Shown piece by piece: positions 28,021-38,400 of a stretch of 64,000 nt of DNA (its first letter is position 1; every line of letters starts with the position of its first letter). Below the pieces are notes generated by a model, which saw only the letters and a program-made list of their open reading frames with translations, searched no databases and had not been told where the DNA came from. A program made the translations under genes and the position numbers. The DNA lies in contig NZ_JALKAN010000002.1 of the NCBI RefSeq assembly GCF_023015965.1, positions 682,001 to 746,000 of the forward strand, read 5' to 3'. The stretch is from Allomuricauda sp. F6463D (GTDB lineage: Bacteria > Bacteroidota > Bacteroidia > Flavobacteriales > Flavobacteriaceae).

Positions 28021-28075
28021 AACAACACATTTATTTTTAAACGTTTATATAATGTTTAAAAATAAATGTGTTGTT
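28021..28075. repeat. Perfect 22-bp inverted repeat downstream of the SulP gene
   Basis: Arms 28021-28042 and 28054-28075 are exact reverse complements (AACAACACATTTATTTTTAA plus AC), with an 11-base loop. It begins 21 bases after the SulP stop. The stem is very AT-rich and is followed by TTGG rather than a T-run, so it may be a terminator, an mRNA 3'-end stabiliser or a protein-binding site. Confidence 0.75.
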
Positions 28076-28158
28076 TTGGTTATAGCTGTGTTTTCAAGTC
28101 TATCAAAGATGACGTATTTGCAAATGAAATAGTTCACAACCTGCTAAGGGCAACATTT

Positions 28159-29091
28159 TCACAACTCAAAAATCTTTTTGAACTTCTTAGGGGTCTCATC
28201 CATTATTTTGATGCGCTGTGAGGTAAACGGATGCACAAATTCCAATGAATAAGCGTGAAGATACAAGCCTTTCCCTTTTAGAATTAAGTTTTCGAGAGCA
28301 TAATCCTTATCTCCCAATATTGGATTTCCCAAGCTATATAAATGCTTTCGCAATTGGTGCCTTCTGCCTGTTTTGGGGTTTAACGTAACCAAATTGAGAG
28401 TGCCGAACCGTTCTGAATGAGCAGATTGTAGTACTTTATATTCTGATAGGGATGCTTTTCCATCTATTACTGATGAAATACTACCATCTGGCTCCATTTT
28501 ACCAATGGTAATGGCATAGTATGTTTTTGCGATTGTTTTGTCTTCGAACATTTTGTTCAAAGATCGGATACTGCTGTTCGTTTTTCCCACCAGAACAATT
28601 CCCGTAGTGGCATAATCCAATCGGTGTACAGGTTGGGGCGTGGTTGCATCAGAAAGCGAACTGGTTTGCAGGTTTTGGGGCAAGGCATTGGAGATTGTTT
28701 TGAATTTATTGCCACTTACTTCGATACCGGCGGGTTTGTGGATAGCGGCCAAGTAATCGTCCTCGAACAACACTTGTAATGGAAAAATGAGTTGCTTTTT
28801 TGGTCCAGTTTCCTTTGGAATAGTAAAGGTAATGTGTTCTCCACCTCTTATTATTGTTGCCGTGGTCGCAATGGTGCCATTTATGGAAATGCACTTTTTC
28901 TTTAGTGCTTTTTTAAGCGCTGACTTTGTTGGTATTGCTTCAAAAATACCCACGCCGTATTCTTGTAACCTTTGTGGTTCCAAAATCTTTGAAACAATAT
29001 GGGTTTCGGTTGCTTTTATATGAATAAAATTACAACATTTTATATCAAGCCCATTTAATCTATTACAGTTCTTTCTGCAAACATTAACCAT
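28159..29091 (-). CDS. RluA-family pseudouridine synthase
   Basis: 310 residues. The S4-like N-terminal part (TKSALKKALKKKCISINGTI) is followed by the catalytic domain with the nucleophilic Asp in QPVHRLDYATTGIVLVGK and the conserved GRRHQLRKHLYSLGNPILGD. Isomerises uridine in rRNA or tRNA; which site is not clear. ATG at 29091 is the only ATG before the conserved region, though the first 25 residues look unconserved. Convergent with the SulP gene. Confidence 0.88.
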   Translation of the reverse strand: MVNVCRKNCNRLNGLDIKCCNFIHIKATETHIVSKILEPQRLQEYGVGIFEAIPTKSALKKALKKKCISINGTIATTATIIRGGEHITFTIPKETGPKKQLIFPLQVLFEDDYLAAIHKPAGIEVSGNKFKTISNALPQNLQTSSLSDATTPQPVHRLDYATTGIVLVGKTNSSIRSLNKMFEDKTIAKTYYAITIGKMEPDGSISSVIDGKASLSEYKVLQSAHSERFGTLNLVTLNPKTGRRHQLRKHLYSLGNPILGDKDYALENLILKGKGLYLHAYSLEFVHPFTSQRIKIMDETPKKFKKIFEL

Positions 29092-29156
29092 CCTTTAGGA
29101 TGGATTTTTTGTAATTGACTCATGCTTTTTTGAACTTTACTTCAAAACAATTCAAT

Positions 29157-29867
29157 ATGAAATTAGAAGGAAAAGTAGCATACATCACAGGAGGAACAAA
29201 AGGGATAGGTTATGGTATTGCCGAAAGCTTGTTGGAGCAGGGCATGAAGGTTGCCATTAGCGGAAGAAGTCAAGAAAGTGCTGACACCGCTGTAAAAAGC
29301 TTGAACAATCCGGACAAGGTATTGGGGTTGGTGTCCAATGTAGCTAAGTTGGAAGATGAGCAAAAGGCAGTCGCAGCCATTCTTGAAAAGTGGGGACAAT
29401 TGGATGTGGTAATGGCTAACGCTGGTGTAGGGCATTTTGCCCCAATAGATGAATTGGAGGATGATAAGTGGCACCAAATGATCGATACCAACCTAAATGG
29501 GGTATTCCATACACTAAAGGCATCGGTAGAGGCTTTGAAAAAATCTGAAGGCTATTACATGACTTTGGCCAGTTTGGCAGGAACCAACTTTTTTGCCACT
29601 GCAGCGGGGTACAACGCCACCAAGTTCGGAGTGGTAGGTTTCACACAGGCAGCGATGTTGGATTTGAGAAAATACAATATCAAGGTAACTACAATTATGC
29701 CGGGTTCAGTGGCCAGCCATTTTAACAGTAACGAACCATCGGATAAAGATGCGTGGAAAATTCAACCTGAGGACATTGGAAAATTGGTCGTAGACCTTCT
29801 TGCTATGCATCCTAGAACGTTGCCGAGTAAAATTGAAGTACGTCCCACACGGCCCGATTTAAAATAG
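29157..29867 (+). CDS. Short-chain dehydrogenase/reductase
   Basis: 236 residues from the ATG at 29157 (MKLEGKVAYITGGTKGIGYG). NAD(P)-binding TGGTKGIG, NAG in MANAGVGHF, catalytic Ser-Tyr-Lys as LASLAG followed by AGYNATKFG. A cytosolic oxidoreductase of unknown substrate; the family also includes 3-ketoacyl-ACP reductases, but nothing ties it to them. Stand-alone, divergent from the RluA gene. Confidence 0.9.
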   Translation: MKLEGKVAYITGGTKGIGYGIAESLLEQGMKVAISGRSQESADTAVKSLNNPDKVLGLVSNVAKLEDEQKAVAAILEKWGQLDVVMANAGVGHFAPIDELEDDKWHQMIDTNLNGVFHTLKASVEALKKSEGYYMTLASLAGTNFFATAAGYNATKFGVVGFTQAAMLDLRKYNIKVTTIMPGSVASHFNSNEPSDKDAWKIQPEDIGKLVVDLLAMHPRTLPSKIEVRPTRPDLK

Positions 29868-29915
29868 GAAACTACATTGGAACTAGCCTCGAAACGTTAA
29901 ATCTCGATTATCGAG

Positions 29916-32648
29916 TCAGTCCACTTTTTCAGTAAGGGGAATTTCTACGTTGCAGATTTCGCGCATAAGTTGGTACAGGTAATTTTCAAAAGTGACTAGG
30001 GTATCCTCATTTATTTGGGTGTTCTTGTCCTCCGAAAAACGGAACAATCCTTGACCTAGTTTTTTAAAGGAGATAATTCCTGCCTGTACATCGCTTATAC
30101 CGTGTTTTTTGTAATAGAGATATGCGTAGCATAGCAACTGGAATGCCTTGCTCTTATCGTAATCGGTGATCAGGGTTTCCCAATCCGTTATTTTTACGTT
30201 TTTGGACTCTACTTTACCTGTTTTATAGTCTATGATTCTGATTACCCCGTCAAACGCATCCACTCGGTCCAAAGTTCCCTTTAGTTTAATGGGAAATTCA
30301 AGACCGGGAACACTTATAAATTCTTCATAGCGTTCTTCAAGGGCCAATATTTTTATTTCGTGTTGTTTTATCTGCTTTTGTTCATCAACCAAAAAGTTGT
30401 TCAAATACTTTATAATCACATTGTATACCAGCAGAAATTTTCCTTTGGAAACATCAACTCCGGAAAGGTTTTTCTCAAAATGATGCTGTACTACATCGTC
30501 AACCTGCGTTTTTAAGTCATTGATGTTTTCTTTCGTCAACACTTGGTTGATGAGAGGGGTGTAGAGCTGTTCCAAACTATCGTGGATAATGGTACCAAAG
30601 GTGTTGGCCGCAATATTTTCTTCCACCTCTTCCAAGTCGTTGATTTTTAAGATATTTCTTGTATAAAAATCAATCGGGTTCCGAATGTAGTTAGTGAGTG
30701 ATGTGGGTGAGAAACCTTTTAAGGCAAAAGCTTTTAAATCTTCCAACAGCAAATCACTTTTATCAATTTGAATTAGCGGTTTTGCGTCTATGGAAATTTT
30801 AGGCGTAGCAATGGTATGGGTTATGTAAGGTTTTACATTTTCATCTGTTAACAATTGTGTTACCAATCTACTTTTTTCTCCACCTTCCAGCACGTCTGGT
30901 TCGGTGTTGTAAGTTATATAAATGTTCTTGGCCCGTTGAATAAGTCTATAAAAGTGATACACATAGATGGCATCCTTTTCTTTATAGGTAGGCAGTCCAT
31001 AATCACGTTTAACATCAAAAGGAATAAAGGAATTGTTGGATTTTCCCGAAGGGAGAATACCCTCGTTCACGGAGGTGATGATCACCGTTTCAAAATCTAG
31101 GTTCCTACTCTCTAACATTCCCATAATTTGAAAACCTGTTAGGGGCTGGCCAATAAAATCCAAGGTTTCCATATTGGCCAATTGCTTAAAGAGGTTTTTA
31201 ATGGATTTGAGTTCACCCATAAAATCTACCTTGTCCAAATACTGCTGTAACTGATTGAATAGTGCATAGAACCGGTACAGGTATTCCAATTCCAAAGCAT
31301 TTTTGTCTTTTTGATATATTGTTTTCAACCGGTCTATGAGCATGAGGCAGTTGTGTATCCAATCCATAGGGGAAATAGTGCCAGAGGGAAAAATAATGGA
31401 TAGCAAGTCTTTAGCTTTGGGATATTTAGAAAGGATATCCGCGTTGATATAAAGTAAGTTGCCCTCTTTAATGTCCTTGGTCATCCGTTGTGCAAAATTG
31501 GCTTGATCTTCCGAAGATAGCGTTAGGGTGTAGGGGTTAGAAATGAATTCCAATACGCGCTTAAAAAACCAACCACGTTCTGACACATTCAAGTGAAGGT
31601 CCAAATAATTTACAAAAAATGAATAGAGCACGGTTTTGTTCAATGGCATCCCCATGGTAATGTTTACTTCTGGAATACCGGTGGGAATAGCATTGAGCAT
31701 GGGGTTGAGCAAAGTTTCATCGGCAAGGACCAAAGCGGTTTTGGATAGGTCAATGTTTTTATTTTCGCCTATATTTTTCAACAACTGCCCCACATATTTC
31801 GTCTGTGATATATTTTTGGGCACTCCCGTTATGGTAATTTTCTTCTCTTTTAGAAAGTTGTGCTGTGGCGCTATTTTGTTTCCATGTTTGTAGTAAGGCC
31901 AGTTGTTTTTATAGTTTCTTACAAACAAAGCCGCATCGTGAATGGGATCGTTTAAGAAGTATGTGTCGATGTCCCAATACATATGGGAATTACCTTGTTC
32001 TAAATAATGCTGTATGATGGTCGATTCTGCCGCGTTTAAGGCATTGAAACCAACAAAGATGATGGGAGTGGTATATGTTATATTCTCACGTCCTTTTTGA
32101 GTGGCTTTGACCGCTTCACGTTGGATTAATCCTTGATATCCTTTTTTTTGCTTTAGTAGGACATCATAAAATTCACTATAGATTGTTTCAAGATTTTTCC
32201 ATAGTTGTAGATAATTCTCAACTAATTCCGATTTTTCCTTACTGGTGGACCAATGATTGATTTCTTTAATGGCCGAGAGGTAGTTAAGGATGTCATGAGC
32301 GGGGATAAGGTAGCCATCTATTTCATTGAAATCCTGCAATAGTGTTTGACCCCAATTGATGAAGGATGTAAAATCATCGGATTCTTCAATATGTGACTTT
32401 TTATAAACCTTGAAAAGTAGTAGCAGCAAATCAATGTTTGATGCCGGGGTTAAATCGGATAGGTTTCCGATAAATTCTTGGATGGATATTATATCTGGAC
32501 TGAATATGTTTTTATCCAGTCTGTTGGCTATATGTTTTTTTAAAAATGTACCCGAACGTTTGCTGGGTAGGACATAGGTACATTTTGTAATGTCCAGGTC
32601 TTTATTCTGGAGATCGTCCAATACATATTCTAGAAAACTTTCATGCAT
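29916..32648 (-). CDS. AddB-like PD-(D/E)XK nuclease/inactivated-helicase subunit
   Basis: 910 residues. The N-terminus YVLPSKRSGTFLKKHIAN is where a P-loop would lie but lacks GKT, as in AddB. DFETVIITSVNEGILPSG resembles helicase motif-like blocks. The C-terminal nuclease has LKGTLDRVDAFDG and IRIIDYKTGKV (D...DYK). The cysteines that hold the Fe-S cluster in Bacillus AddB are missing (LTNYIRNPIDFY where CP is expected). It would partner the AddA-like protein at 35402-38527 in double-strand-break end processing. ATG at 32648. Confidence 0.85.
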   Translation of the reverse strand: MHESFLEYVLDDLQNKDLDITKCTYVLPSKRSGTFLKKHIANRLDKNIFSPDIISIQEFIGNLSDLTPASNIDLLLLLFKVYKKSHIEESDDFTSFINWGQTLLQDFNEIDGYLIPAHDILNYLSAIKEINHWSTSKEKSELVENYLQLWKNLETIYSEFYDVLLKQKKGYQGLIQREAVKATQKGRENITYTTPIIFVGFNALNAAESTIIQHYLEQGNSHMYWDIDTYFLNDPIHDAALFVRNYKNNWPYYKHGNKIAPQHNFLKEKKITITGVPKNISQTKYVGQLLKNIGENKNIDLSKTALVLADETLLNPMLNAIPTGIPEVNITMGMPLNKTVLYSFFVNYLDLHLNVSERGWFFKRVLEFISNPYTLTLSSEDQANFAQRMTKDIKEGNLLYINADILSKYPKAKDLLSIIFPSGTISPMDWIHNCLMLIDRLKTIYQKDKNALELEYLYRFYALFNQLQQYLDKVDFMGELKSIKNLFKQLANMETLDFIGQPLTGFQIMGMLESRNLDFETVIITSVNEGILPSGKSNNSFIPFDVKRDYGLPTYKEKDAIYVYHFYRLIQRAKNIYITYNTEPDVLEGGEKSRLVTQLLTDENVKPYITHTIATPKISIDAKPLIQIDKSDLLLEDLKAFALKGFSPTSLTNYIRNPIDFYTRNILKINDLEEVEENIAANTFGTIIHDSLEQLYTPLINQVLTKENINDLKTQVDDVVQHHFEKNLSGVDVSKGKFLLVYNVIIKYLNNFLVDEQKQIKQHEIKILALEERYEEFISVPGLEFPIKLKGTLDRVDAFDGVIRIIDYKTGKVESKNVKITDWETLITDYDKSKAFQLLCYAYLYYKKHGISDVQAGIISFKKLGQGLFRFSEDKNTQINEDTLVTFENYLYQLMREICNVEIPLTEKVD

Positions 32649-32660
32649 GGATTAAAAATA

Positions 32661-32690
32661 AAAAAGGCTCCGCATTTGCGGAGCCTTTTT
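32661..32690 (-). terminator. Terminator of the ompA-type gene
   Basis: AAAAAGGCTCCGCA / TGCGGAGCCTTTTT, a perfect stem of at least 13 bp with a tiny loop and T-runs on both sides. It lies 21 bases past the porin stop and just before the AddB-like gene, which then needs its own promoter or readthrough. Confidence 0.9.
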
Positions 32691-32710
32691 AAAGAAAACT
32701 TTGTTTCTTA

Positions 32711-34069
32711 TTATTTTACCAAGTTGATTTCAACTCTTCTGTTCTGTGCTCTACCAGCTCTTGTATTGTTAGTGGCAATTGGCTTAGCCTCACCATAACC
32801 GATAGCAGTAAGTCTACTAGAGGAAATTCCTTTGTCAATCAAGAAACTTCTAACAGAGTTAGCTCTTTCTTCAGAAAGTTTCTGGTTCAAGCTTTCGCTA
32901 CCTACACTATCAGTATGACCTTCTACAGTAAACTGAGCGTTAGGATACTCGTTCAAGATTTGGATAATGTCAACCATTACAGAAGTAGATTCTGCTTTGA
33001 TAGAAGATTTACCAGTATCAAACAAGATGGTTCTAGCGTAATCGTTCAATTGCTTCTGAACTTCTTCAGTAACTTCAGGACATCCGTTGTTTGCTACAGT
33101 ACCAGCAACTTCTGGACATTGATCGTCTTTGTCAAGAACTCCGTCACCGTCAGCATCTGGCCAAGGGCATCCGTTGTTTGCAGCAGGACCTGCTTCGTTA
33201 GGACATTGATCATCTTTATCAGCAACTCCGTCACCGTCAGCATCAGGACAACCAGCTAAAGCAGGAAGACCTGGAGTGCTTGGACATGCATCATCTTTAT
33301 CAGCAACACCGTCACCGTCAGAATCAGGACATCCGTTCATTTCTTTAGAACCAGCTTCGTTAGGACATGCATCTTTAGCATCTTCAATACCGTCACCGTC
33401 AGAATCAGGACATCCGTTGAATGCTTCAAGACCAGCAACTTCTGGACAAGCATCGTCTTTGTCGTAGATACCGTCACCATCAGTGTCAGTACCACCAAAT
33501 TTGATGCTAAGACCAGCCATGTGTTGGAAATGAGAAACTAAATAATCTTCAAAAGCGTGCTTGTATTGTGTTTGAAGTGTGAAACCTAGGTTATCAGAAA
33601 ACCAAAGGTTAACACCAATTCCACCGTTAGCAGTACCTGCACCGATTTCATCGATCCAAGTATAACCACCACCTACTTCAACGAAAGGATCGATAGTAGT
33701 GTTTTTAAGGAAGTTGTACTTAATAGTACCATCAATAGCATAGTGAGAAAGATCATCAACACTATAGTCTCCCAATTTTTCAATTCTGTTCAAAGAACCT
33801 CTTGCTCCTACGGAGAATCCATCACCAATATATTTGGAAACGCCTACGTAAGATACGGATGGTAAAATGTTCCAGTGATCTGTAACATTAAAGTATTCAT
33901 CGAACAATGTAGAACTTGAATAAGGGTTATTGCTATCGTTAGTAGGATAAGCGTCTATCGCATTTACCCCTATGCTAACCTGCCAGGGATTATTTTCGTC
34001 TTGCGCTTGTATGCTGTTGATCCCTACAAATACAAGAGCAACAACTAATAATTTGCTAAGATGTTTCAT
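32711..34069 (-). CDS. OmpA-family outer-membrane protein with thrombospondin type-3 repeats
   Basis: 452 residues. Signal peptide ends at SIQAQ. Residues about 25-195 form an 8-strand barrel. Five calcium-binding TSP3 repeats ([19 protein letters not shown] type) span about 196-335. The C-terminal OmpA domain ([40 protein letters not shown]) binds peptidoglycan. The ATG at 34069 is chosen; two codons upstream lies a TTG. It has the best promoter in the window and a strong terminator, as expected for an abundant porin. Confidence 0.95.
   Translation of the reverse strand: MKHLSKLLVVALVFVGINSIQAQDENNPWQVSIGVNAIDAYPTNDSNNPYSSSTLFDEYFNVTDHWNILPSVSYVGVSKYIGDGFSVGARGSLNRIEKLGDYSVDDLSHYAIDGTIKYNFLKNTTIDPFVEVGGGYTWIDEIGAGTANGGIGVNLWFSDNLGFTLQTQYKHAFEDYLVSHFQHMAGLSIKFGGTDTDGDGIYDKDDACPEVAGLEAFNGCPDSDGDGIEDAKDACPNEAGSKEMNGCPDSDGDGVADKDDACPSTPGLPALAGCPDADGDGVADKDDQCPNEAGPAANNGCPWPDADGDGVLDKDDQCPEVAGTVANNGCPEVTEEVQKQLNDYARTILFDTGKSSIKAESTSVMVDIIQILNEYPNAQFTVEGHTDSVGSESLNQKLSEERANSVRSFLIDKGISSSRLTAIGYGEAKPIATNNTRAGRAQNRRVEINLVK
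33071..33490 (-). repeat. Tandem TSP3 coding repeats
   Basis: Five consecutive units of about 23-28 codons, each encoding D-x-DGDG-x(4)-D-x-CP followed by a short GCP linker. At DNA level, CCGTCACCGTCAGAATCAGG-type blocks recur at roughly 70-80 bases. This is a coding repeat inside the porin gene, not a mobile or CRISPR array. Confidence 0.9.
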
Positions 34070-34103
34070 GCTCAAAAATTTAAGTTTAAGTGTTTATCAG
34101 CAG

Positions 34104-34134
34104 CAAATGTAAGTTGTTAAGACTTATTAACAAA
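34104..34134 (-). promoter_or_regulatory. Consensus Bacteroidota promoter of the ompA-type gene
   Basis: On the minus strand TTTG (34134-34131), exactly 19 nt, then TACATTTG (34111-34104): both halves match the consensus. Predicted start near 34100, leaving about 30 nt of leader to the ATG at 34069. Confidence 0.8.
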
Positions 34135-34192
34135 ATCTTACTTTCTTTTTTTTTAACTCATTTGCTGCAAGATTTGCTGCATTTCATCGAAT

Positions 34193-35386
34193 TTAGATGA
34201 CCTTTAACGATTTTCCCACCTTAATAAAGGCTTTGATTGCTTGGTCTAAATGCTCTTTTTCATGCGCTGCCGAGATCTGGACTCGGATTCTCGCTTTGCC
34301 TTTTGGAACTACGGGATAAAAGAAGCCGATGACATAGATACCTTCTTTTAAAAGCATATCGGACATATTTTGAGATAGCTTAGCATCGTATAGCATTACT
34401 GGCACAATTGCTGAGTCACCATCAATTATATCAAAGCCAGCGTCTTTAATACCTTTTTTAAAGTACTCGGTATTGCTTTGCAATTTATCTCTTAAGGTTG
34501 TGTCCTTATCCAACATTTCAAAGACTTTAATGGAAGCCCCAACAAGGGCAGGAGCTAAAGAGTTGGAGAACAAGTAGGGTCTGGAACGTTGACGAAGCAT
34601 TTCTATGATTTCTTTTTTTCCGGTAGTGTATCCACCCATGGCGCCACCTAAGGCTTTGCCCAAAGTACCCGTGATAATGTCTATTCGGTCCATTACACCT
34701 TTTTCTTCCAAGGTTCCCCGACCAGTTTTTCCTATAAAACCAGTGGCATGGCATTCATCTATCATTACCATTGCATCATATTTGTCTGCTAGGTCACAGA
34801 TTTTGTCGAGTGGAGCCAAAAGTCCGTCCATGGAGAAAACCCCATCGGTTACTATAAGTTTAAAACGAGCACCGTCTGCCTGACTTTGTTTTAGTTTTTC
34901 TTCAAGATCCGCCATATCATTATTGGAATAACGATACCTCATTGCTTTGCACAAACGCACTCCATCAATAATTGAGGCATGGTTCAGTGAATCTGAAATG
35001 ATGGCATCCTCTGCCGTAAGCAAGGGTTCAAAAACACCTCCATTGGCATCAAAGGCCGCTGCATATAATATGGTATCTTCCGTACCGTAGAAATCGGCTA
35101 TCTTTTGTTCCAGTTCTTTGTGGATATCCTGTGTGCCACAGATAAACCTCACAGAAGACATTCCAAAACCATGCGTATCCATGGCGTCTTTTGCCGCTTG
35201 TATCACATCTGGATGTGAAGAAAGTCCCAAATAGTTGTTGGCGCAAAAGTTGATAACCTCTTCCCCCGATGAAATTTTTATGACAGCTCCCTGAGGTGAG
35301 GTAATTATGCGCTCTTTCTTAAATAGGCCAGCTTCTTCTATTGCTTCCAGTTCTTTGGCCAAATGGTCTTTAATTTTTCCGTACAT
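34193..35386 (-). CDS. kbl: Glycine C-acetyltransferase (2-amino-3-ketobutyrate CoA ligase)
   Basis: 397 residues of the alpha-oxoamine synthase family. [34 protein letters not shown] and the PLP-lysine segment [17 protein letters not shown] are diagnostic; the C-terminus [18 protein letters not shown] is KBL-like. Cleaves 2-amino-3-ketobutyrate with CoA to glycine and acetyl-CoA in threonine breakdown. No threonine dehydrogenase is adjacent. It starts 15 bases after the AddA-like stop, so it is likely cotranscribed with it. Confidence 0.93.
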   Translation of the reverse strand: MYGKIKDHLAKELEAIEEAGLFKKERIITSPQGAVIKISSGEEVINFCANNYLGLSSHPDVIQAAKDAMDTHGFGMSSVRFICGTQDIHKELEQKIADFYGTEDTILYAAAFDANGGVFEPLLTAEDAIISDSLNHASIIDGVRLCKAMRYRYSNNDMADLEEKLKQSQADGARFKLIVTDGVFSMDGLLAPLDKICDLADKYDAMVMIDECHATGFIGKTGRGTLEEKGVMDRIDIITGTLGKALGGAMGGYTTGKKEIIEMLRQRSRPYLFSNSLAPALVGASIKVFEMLDKDTTLRDKLQSNTEYFKKGIKDAGFDIIDGDSAIVPVMLYDAKLSQNMSDMLLKEGIYVIGFFYPVVPKGKARIRVQISAAHEKEHLDQAIKAFIKVGKSLKVI

Positions 35387-35401
35387 ATCCTTAAATTACT
35401 T

Positions 35402-38400
35402 TTAAATAAAAATAGGTTCTATCTGCTGGTCAATATAAACAATAATGCATTGTTTTATGTTATAATCCATCGCCGTTAAAATATCGGCATAATCTGCGAT
35501 TTGTACTTTATGCTTTGGTGAGGGTTTACCTGTTTTATAATCTACGATGGTTGCTTGGTTGCCGTCAATGATAATTCTGTCCGGCCGAAGGGAATGTCCA
35601 TCGGTGGTCAGGATTTCCTGTTCGTTCAATATCTGCTGATTCTTCACAAACAGATTCTTCAATTTTGGATGGTTCACCACGGCCATGATTTTTTGTTTGA
35701 TATCGCTGGCGGATTCAGCAGGAAAGTGTCCTTCTATTTCCAACCGTTCCAAAACACCATCAATATCCTGTTCAGTCTCAATTTGGCTCAATGCAAAATG
35801 AATCAAATTTCCCATTTCAATGGCTTCCATACGTTCGTCGTCCCATAAACGGCCCGATTTTGTCGAAATGGCAAACCCTGAATCTTCCTTTGGACGGGTT
35901 ACATAACTTATATAATTTTCGGTAGGCTCTAATGCGAAAATTTCCTGTTCTCCAATAGGAAAGTTGCCAATAGTGTATGATCCATCTTGGTTTTTGGGAA
36001 CATTCTTTTGTTGCACGTACAATTGAAATAGATGCGAGTATGATGAAGCATCCTCAATTGAAACAATATCTTTATTATTTGTTTCACTAATGACGAACAG
36101 TCCTTTTACGGGACGGGTAAGTGCAACGTAAAGCACGTTCATGGAGTCCAATAAAGTCTTTTGTTCTTCTATTGAATACTTTTGATGTGTCAGTTCATTG
36201 TACTCCAACATATCTTTATTGTTGTTGATCAGAGATTCTTCCAGTCCTAAAGAGGCATCATTGGTAGCGGCAGGTACCCAAGATTTCTTTTTCTTCCGCT
36301 TATCGTCCATAATGGCATTCGCAAACGGAAAGATCACAAATGGAAACTCAAGACCTTTGGCCTTGTGTATTGTCATGATTTTTACGGCATCCACACCATC
36401 GGGAGCGGCAATGGAAAGCGAATCTTTTTTTACTTCCCAAAAAGTAAGGAAAGCGTACACGCTGGGCCCTTCCCTTTTTTCCAAATCGAGCACTTCATCC
36501 ATCAAAAATGAAATATGTGCCACGGAATCGTAATAAAGTTCAAATTGTACAATAGCAGTTTCCAAAATGGTGAGTACAGGTTTTCCCTTTAATTCAACTA
36601 TATTATAATGGTATTCGGTTGCCAGAAACGATTCAATGTTTTCTAGATTTTCAGTGATGAAGTCGTGTTTGCCATTTTCATCAGGGGATAAAAACTTTAG
36701 TATATGGTATGCCGCTTCACGGTCTTTTGCATTTTCAAAAATTTTGAGTATCGATATCAAAAAGATGATATTCTCATTTTTCGATAGCAAAAGGGCATCC
36801 GAAGAAATAATGGGAATGTTCTGTTGCGCCAAAAAATCTGCCAGTAACATTCCTTTTTTGTTGTCCCGAACCAACACACAGATATCCGAATAAGCATGGT
36901 TTTCTGAAATGATGTATTGAATGGATTTTAATGTTTCATTACAATAGGCTTGGTCTTTGTCTTCTTCATCATTATCCAAAAAAGATAGGTGTACGTATCC
37001 TCCTGGATTGTTATTGGTTTTTTGGTGAGAATCGTTCAAAAAGAGATTGCGATAATCCTCATTGTCGAGCATTGGAGCCATTTGGGTAAAAAAGCTGTTA
37101 TTGAAGTTTACGATTTCATCATAGCTTCTCCAGTTGGTGTCCAGCGAATGAATACTGGGTTCGACTACAAAAGGATGTGATTTGCCATTTATTAGGTCGA
37201 GAAACTGCTCAGCTCTGCCCCCCCGCCAACGATAGATAGCCTGTTTTACATCGCCCACCAAAAAAAGTGAACCACGTTCGTGTTTTTCATCTTCACTTTC
37301 CAAGGCGTTGCCAATAAGCGGCACCAAATTTTCCCATTGCATTTTTGAGGTATCTTGGAACTCATCAATAAAGTAATGCCGATATTTTTCGCCCATCCGT
37401 TCATAAATAAACGGTACAGGTTGATTTTTGATTTCTTTGGATAGGATTGCATTCAATGAAGAAATAGGGATTATGTCCCTATCCAGCTCAATATTTTTAA
37501 TTTCCTTGGCAATTTCGTTCAAAACTGTCATCGGAACAATGTTGCCATAAATGTTTTGAAGATAACTGTGCCGATAAATAAGTTCCTTTAAAGTTAAATA
37601 GTGTTCTAAGATGAGGATCGCCAAACTGGTCACATCTCTCTTGTCGCTGGCCTTGAGTAATTTGCCTTCGGTTAGATTGGGCTCCAAGGTTTTACTGGTG
37701 TATATTTTTTTAGGACTGAACTCTGCATCTATCATTTTTTTGAAATGATTGGGCAGTGTTTGTCTGGGAAAATCGGCAAAATCAAATCCCTGATTTTGTA
37801 TTTCATCAAGCACGTGTTGAGCCAGTTGCTTTACCTTCTCCTCAATGAGCTTGCTTTCTGATGCTATCCGTTGTTTTATATGTTGAAAGTCTCCGATAGA
37901 TTTTTCGCGAAGTGGGTCTATATGGCCTGCGTGGTTTTCCTGAAAGAGAAGTTTTCCTATTTCCACAAGATCGTAACTGATATCCCAGCTTTTATCGTCA
38001 TCAATTTTTTCTAAAGAAAAAGCAATAAGTACATTGGTAAGCTTTTCATCGTTGCCGGCACGTTCTAGCAATCTTCCCACAGCTTCTTCCAGTAGTAGAT
38101 CTATATTGAGTTCCACCTCAAAATTTTGGGAAAGGTGCAAATCGTGGGCAAATGTTTTTATAATCTTATGGTTGAACTTATCAATGGTCGAAATCTCAAA
38201 AAAAGAGTAATTATGGAGGATTCGTTTAAGGATAAGCCTTGCTTTTTTACGCAATTGTTCCTCGGTAAGGGATAGTTCATCACAAAGTGACCGGAACAGA
38301 CTTTCTTGTTTTATGGGAACGGTATTAAGGCCAAAAGCGTAAAGGTTGTCCAAGATTCTGGTTTTCATTTCGTCCACTGCCTTGTTAGTAAAGGTTATGG

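Noticed and set aside
23065..28159. tRNA-borne genomic island with att duplication
   Set aside because: No second copy of the tRNA-Ala 3' end and no integrase gene were found downstream to 28.2 kb.
33071..33490. Regular 70-80-base DNA repeats as a satellite or CRISPR-like array
   Set aside because: They are in-frame codons for five calcium-binding TSP3 repeats of the OmpA-type porin.
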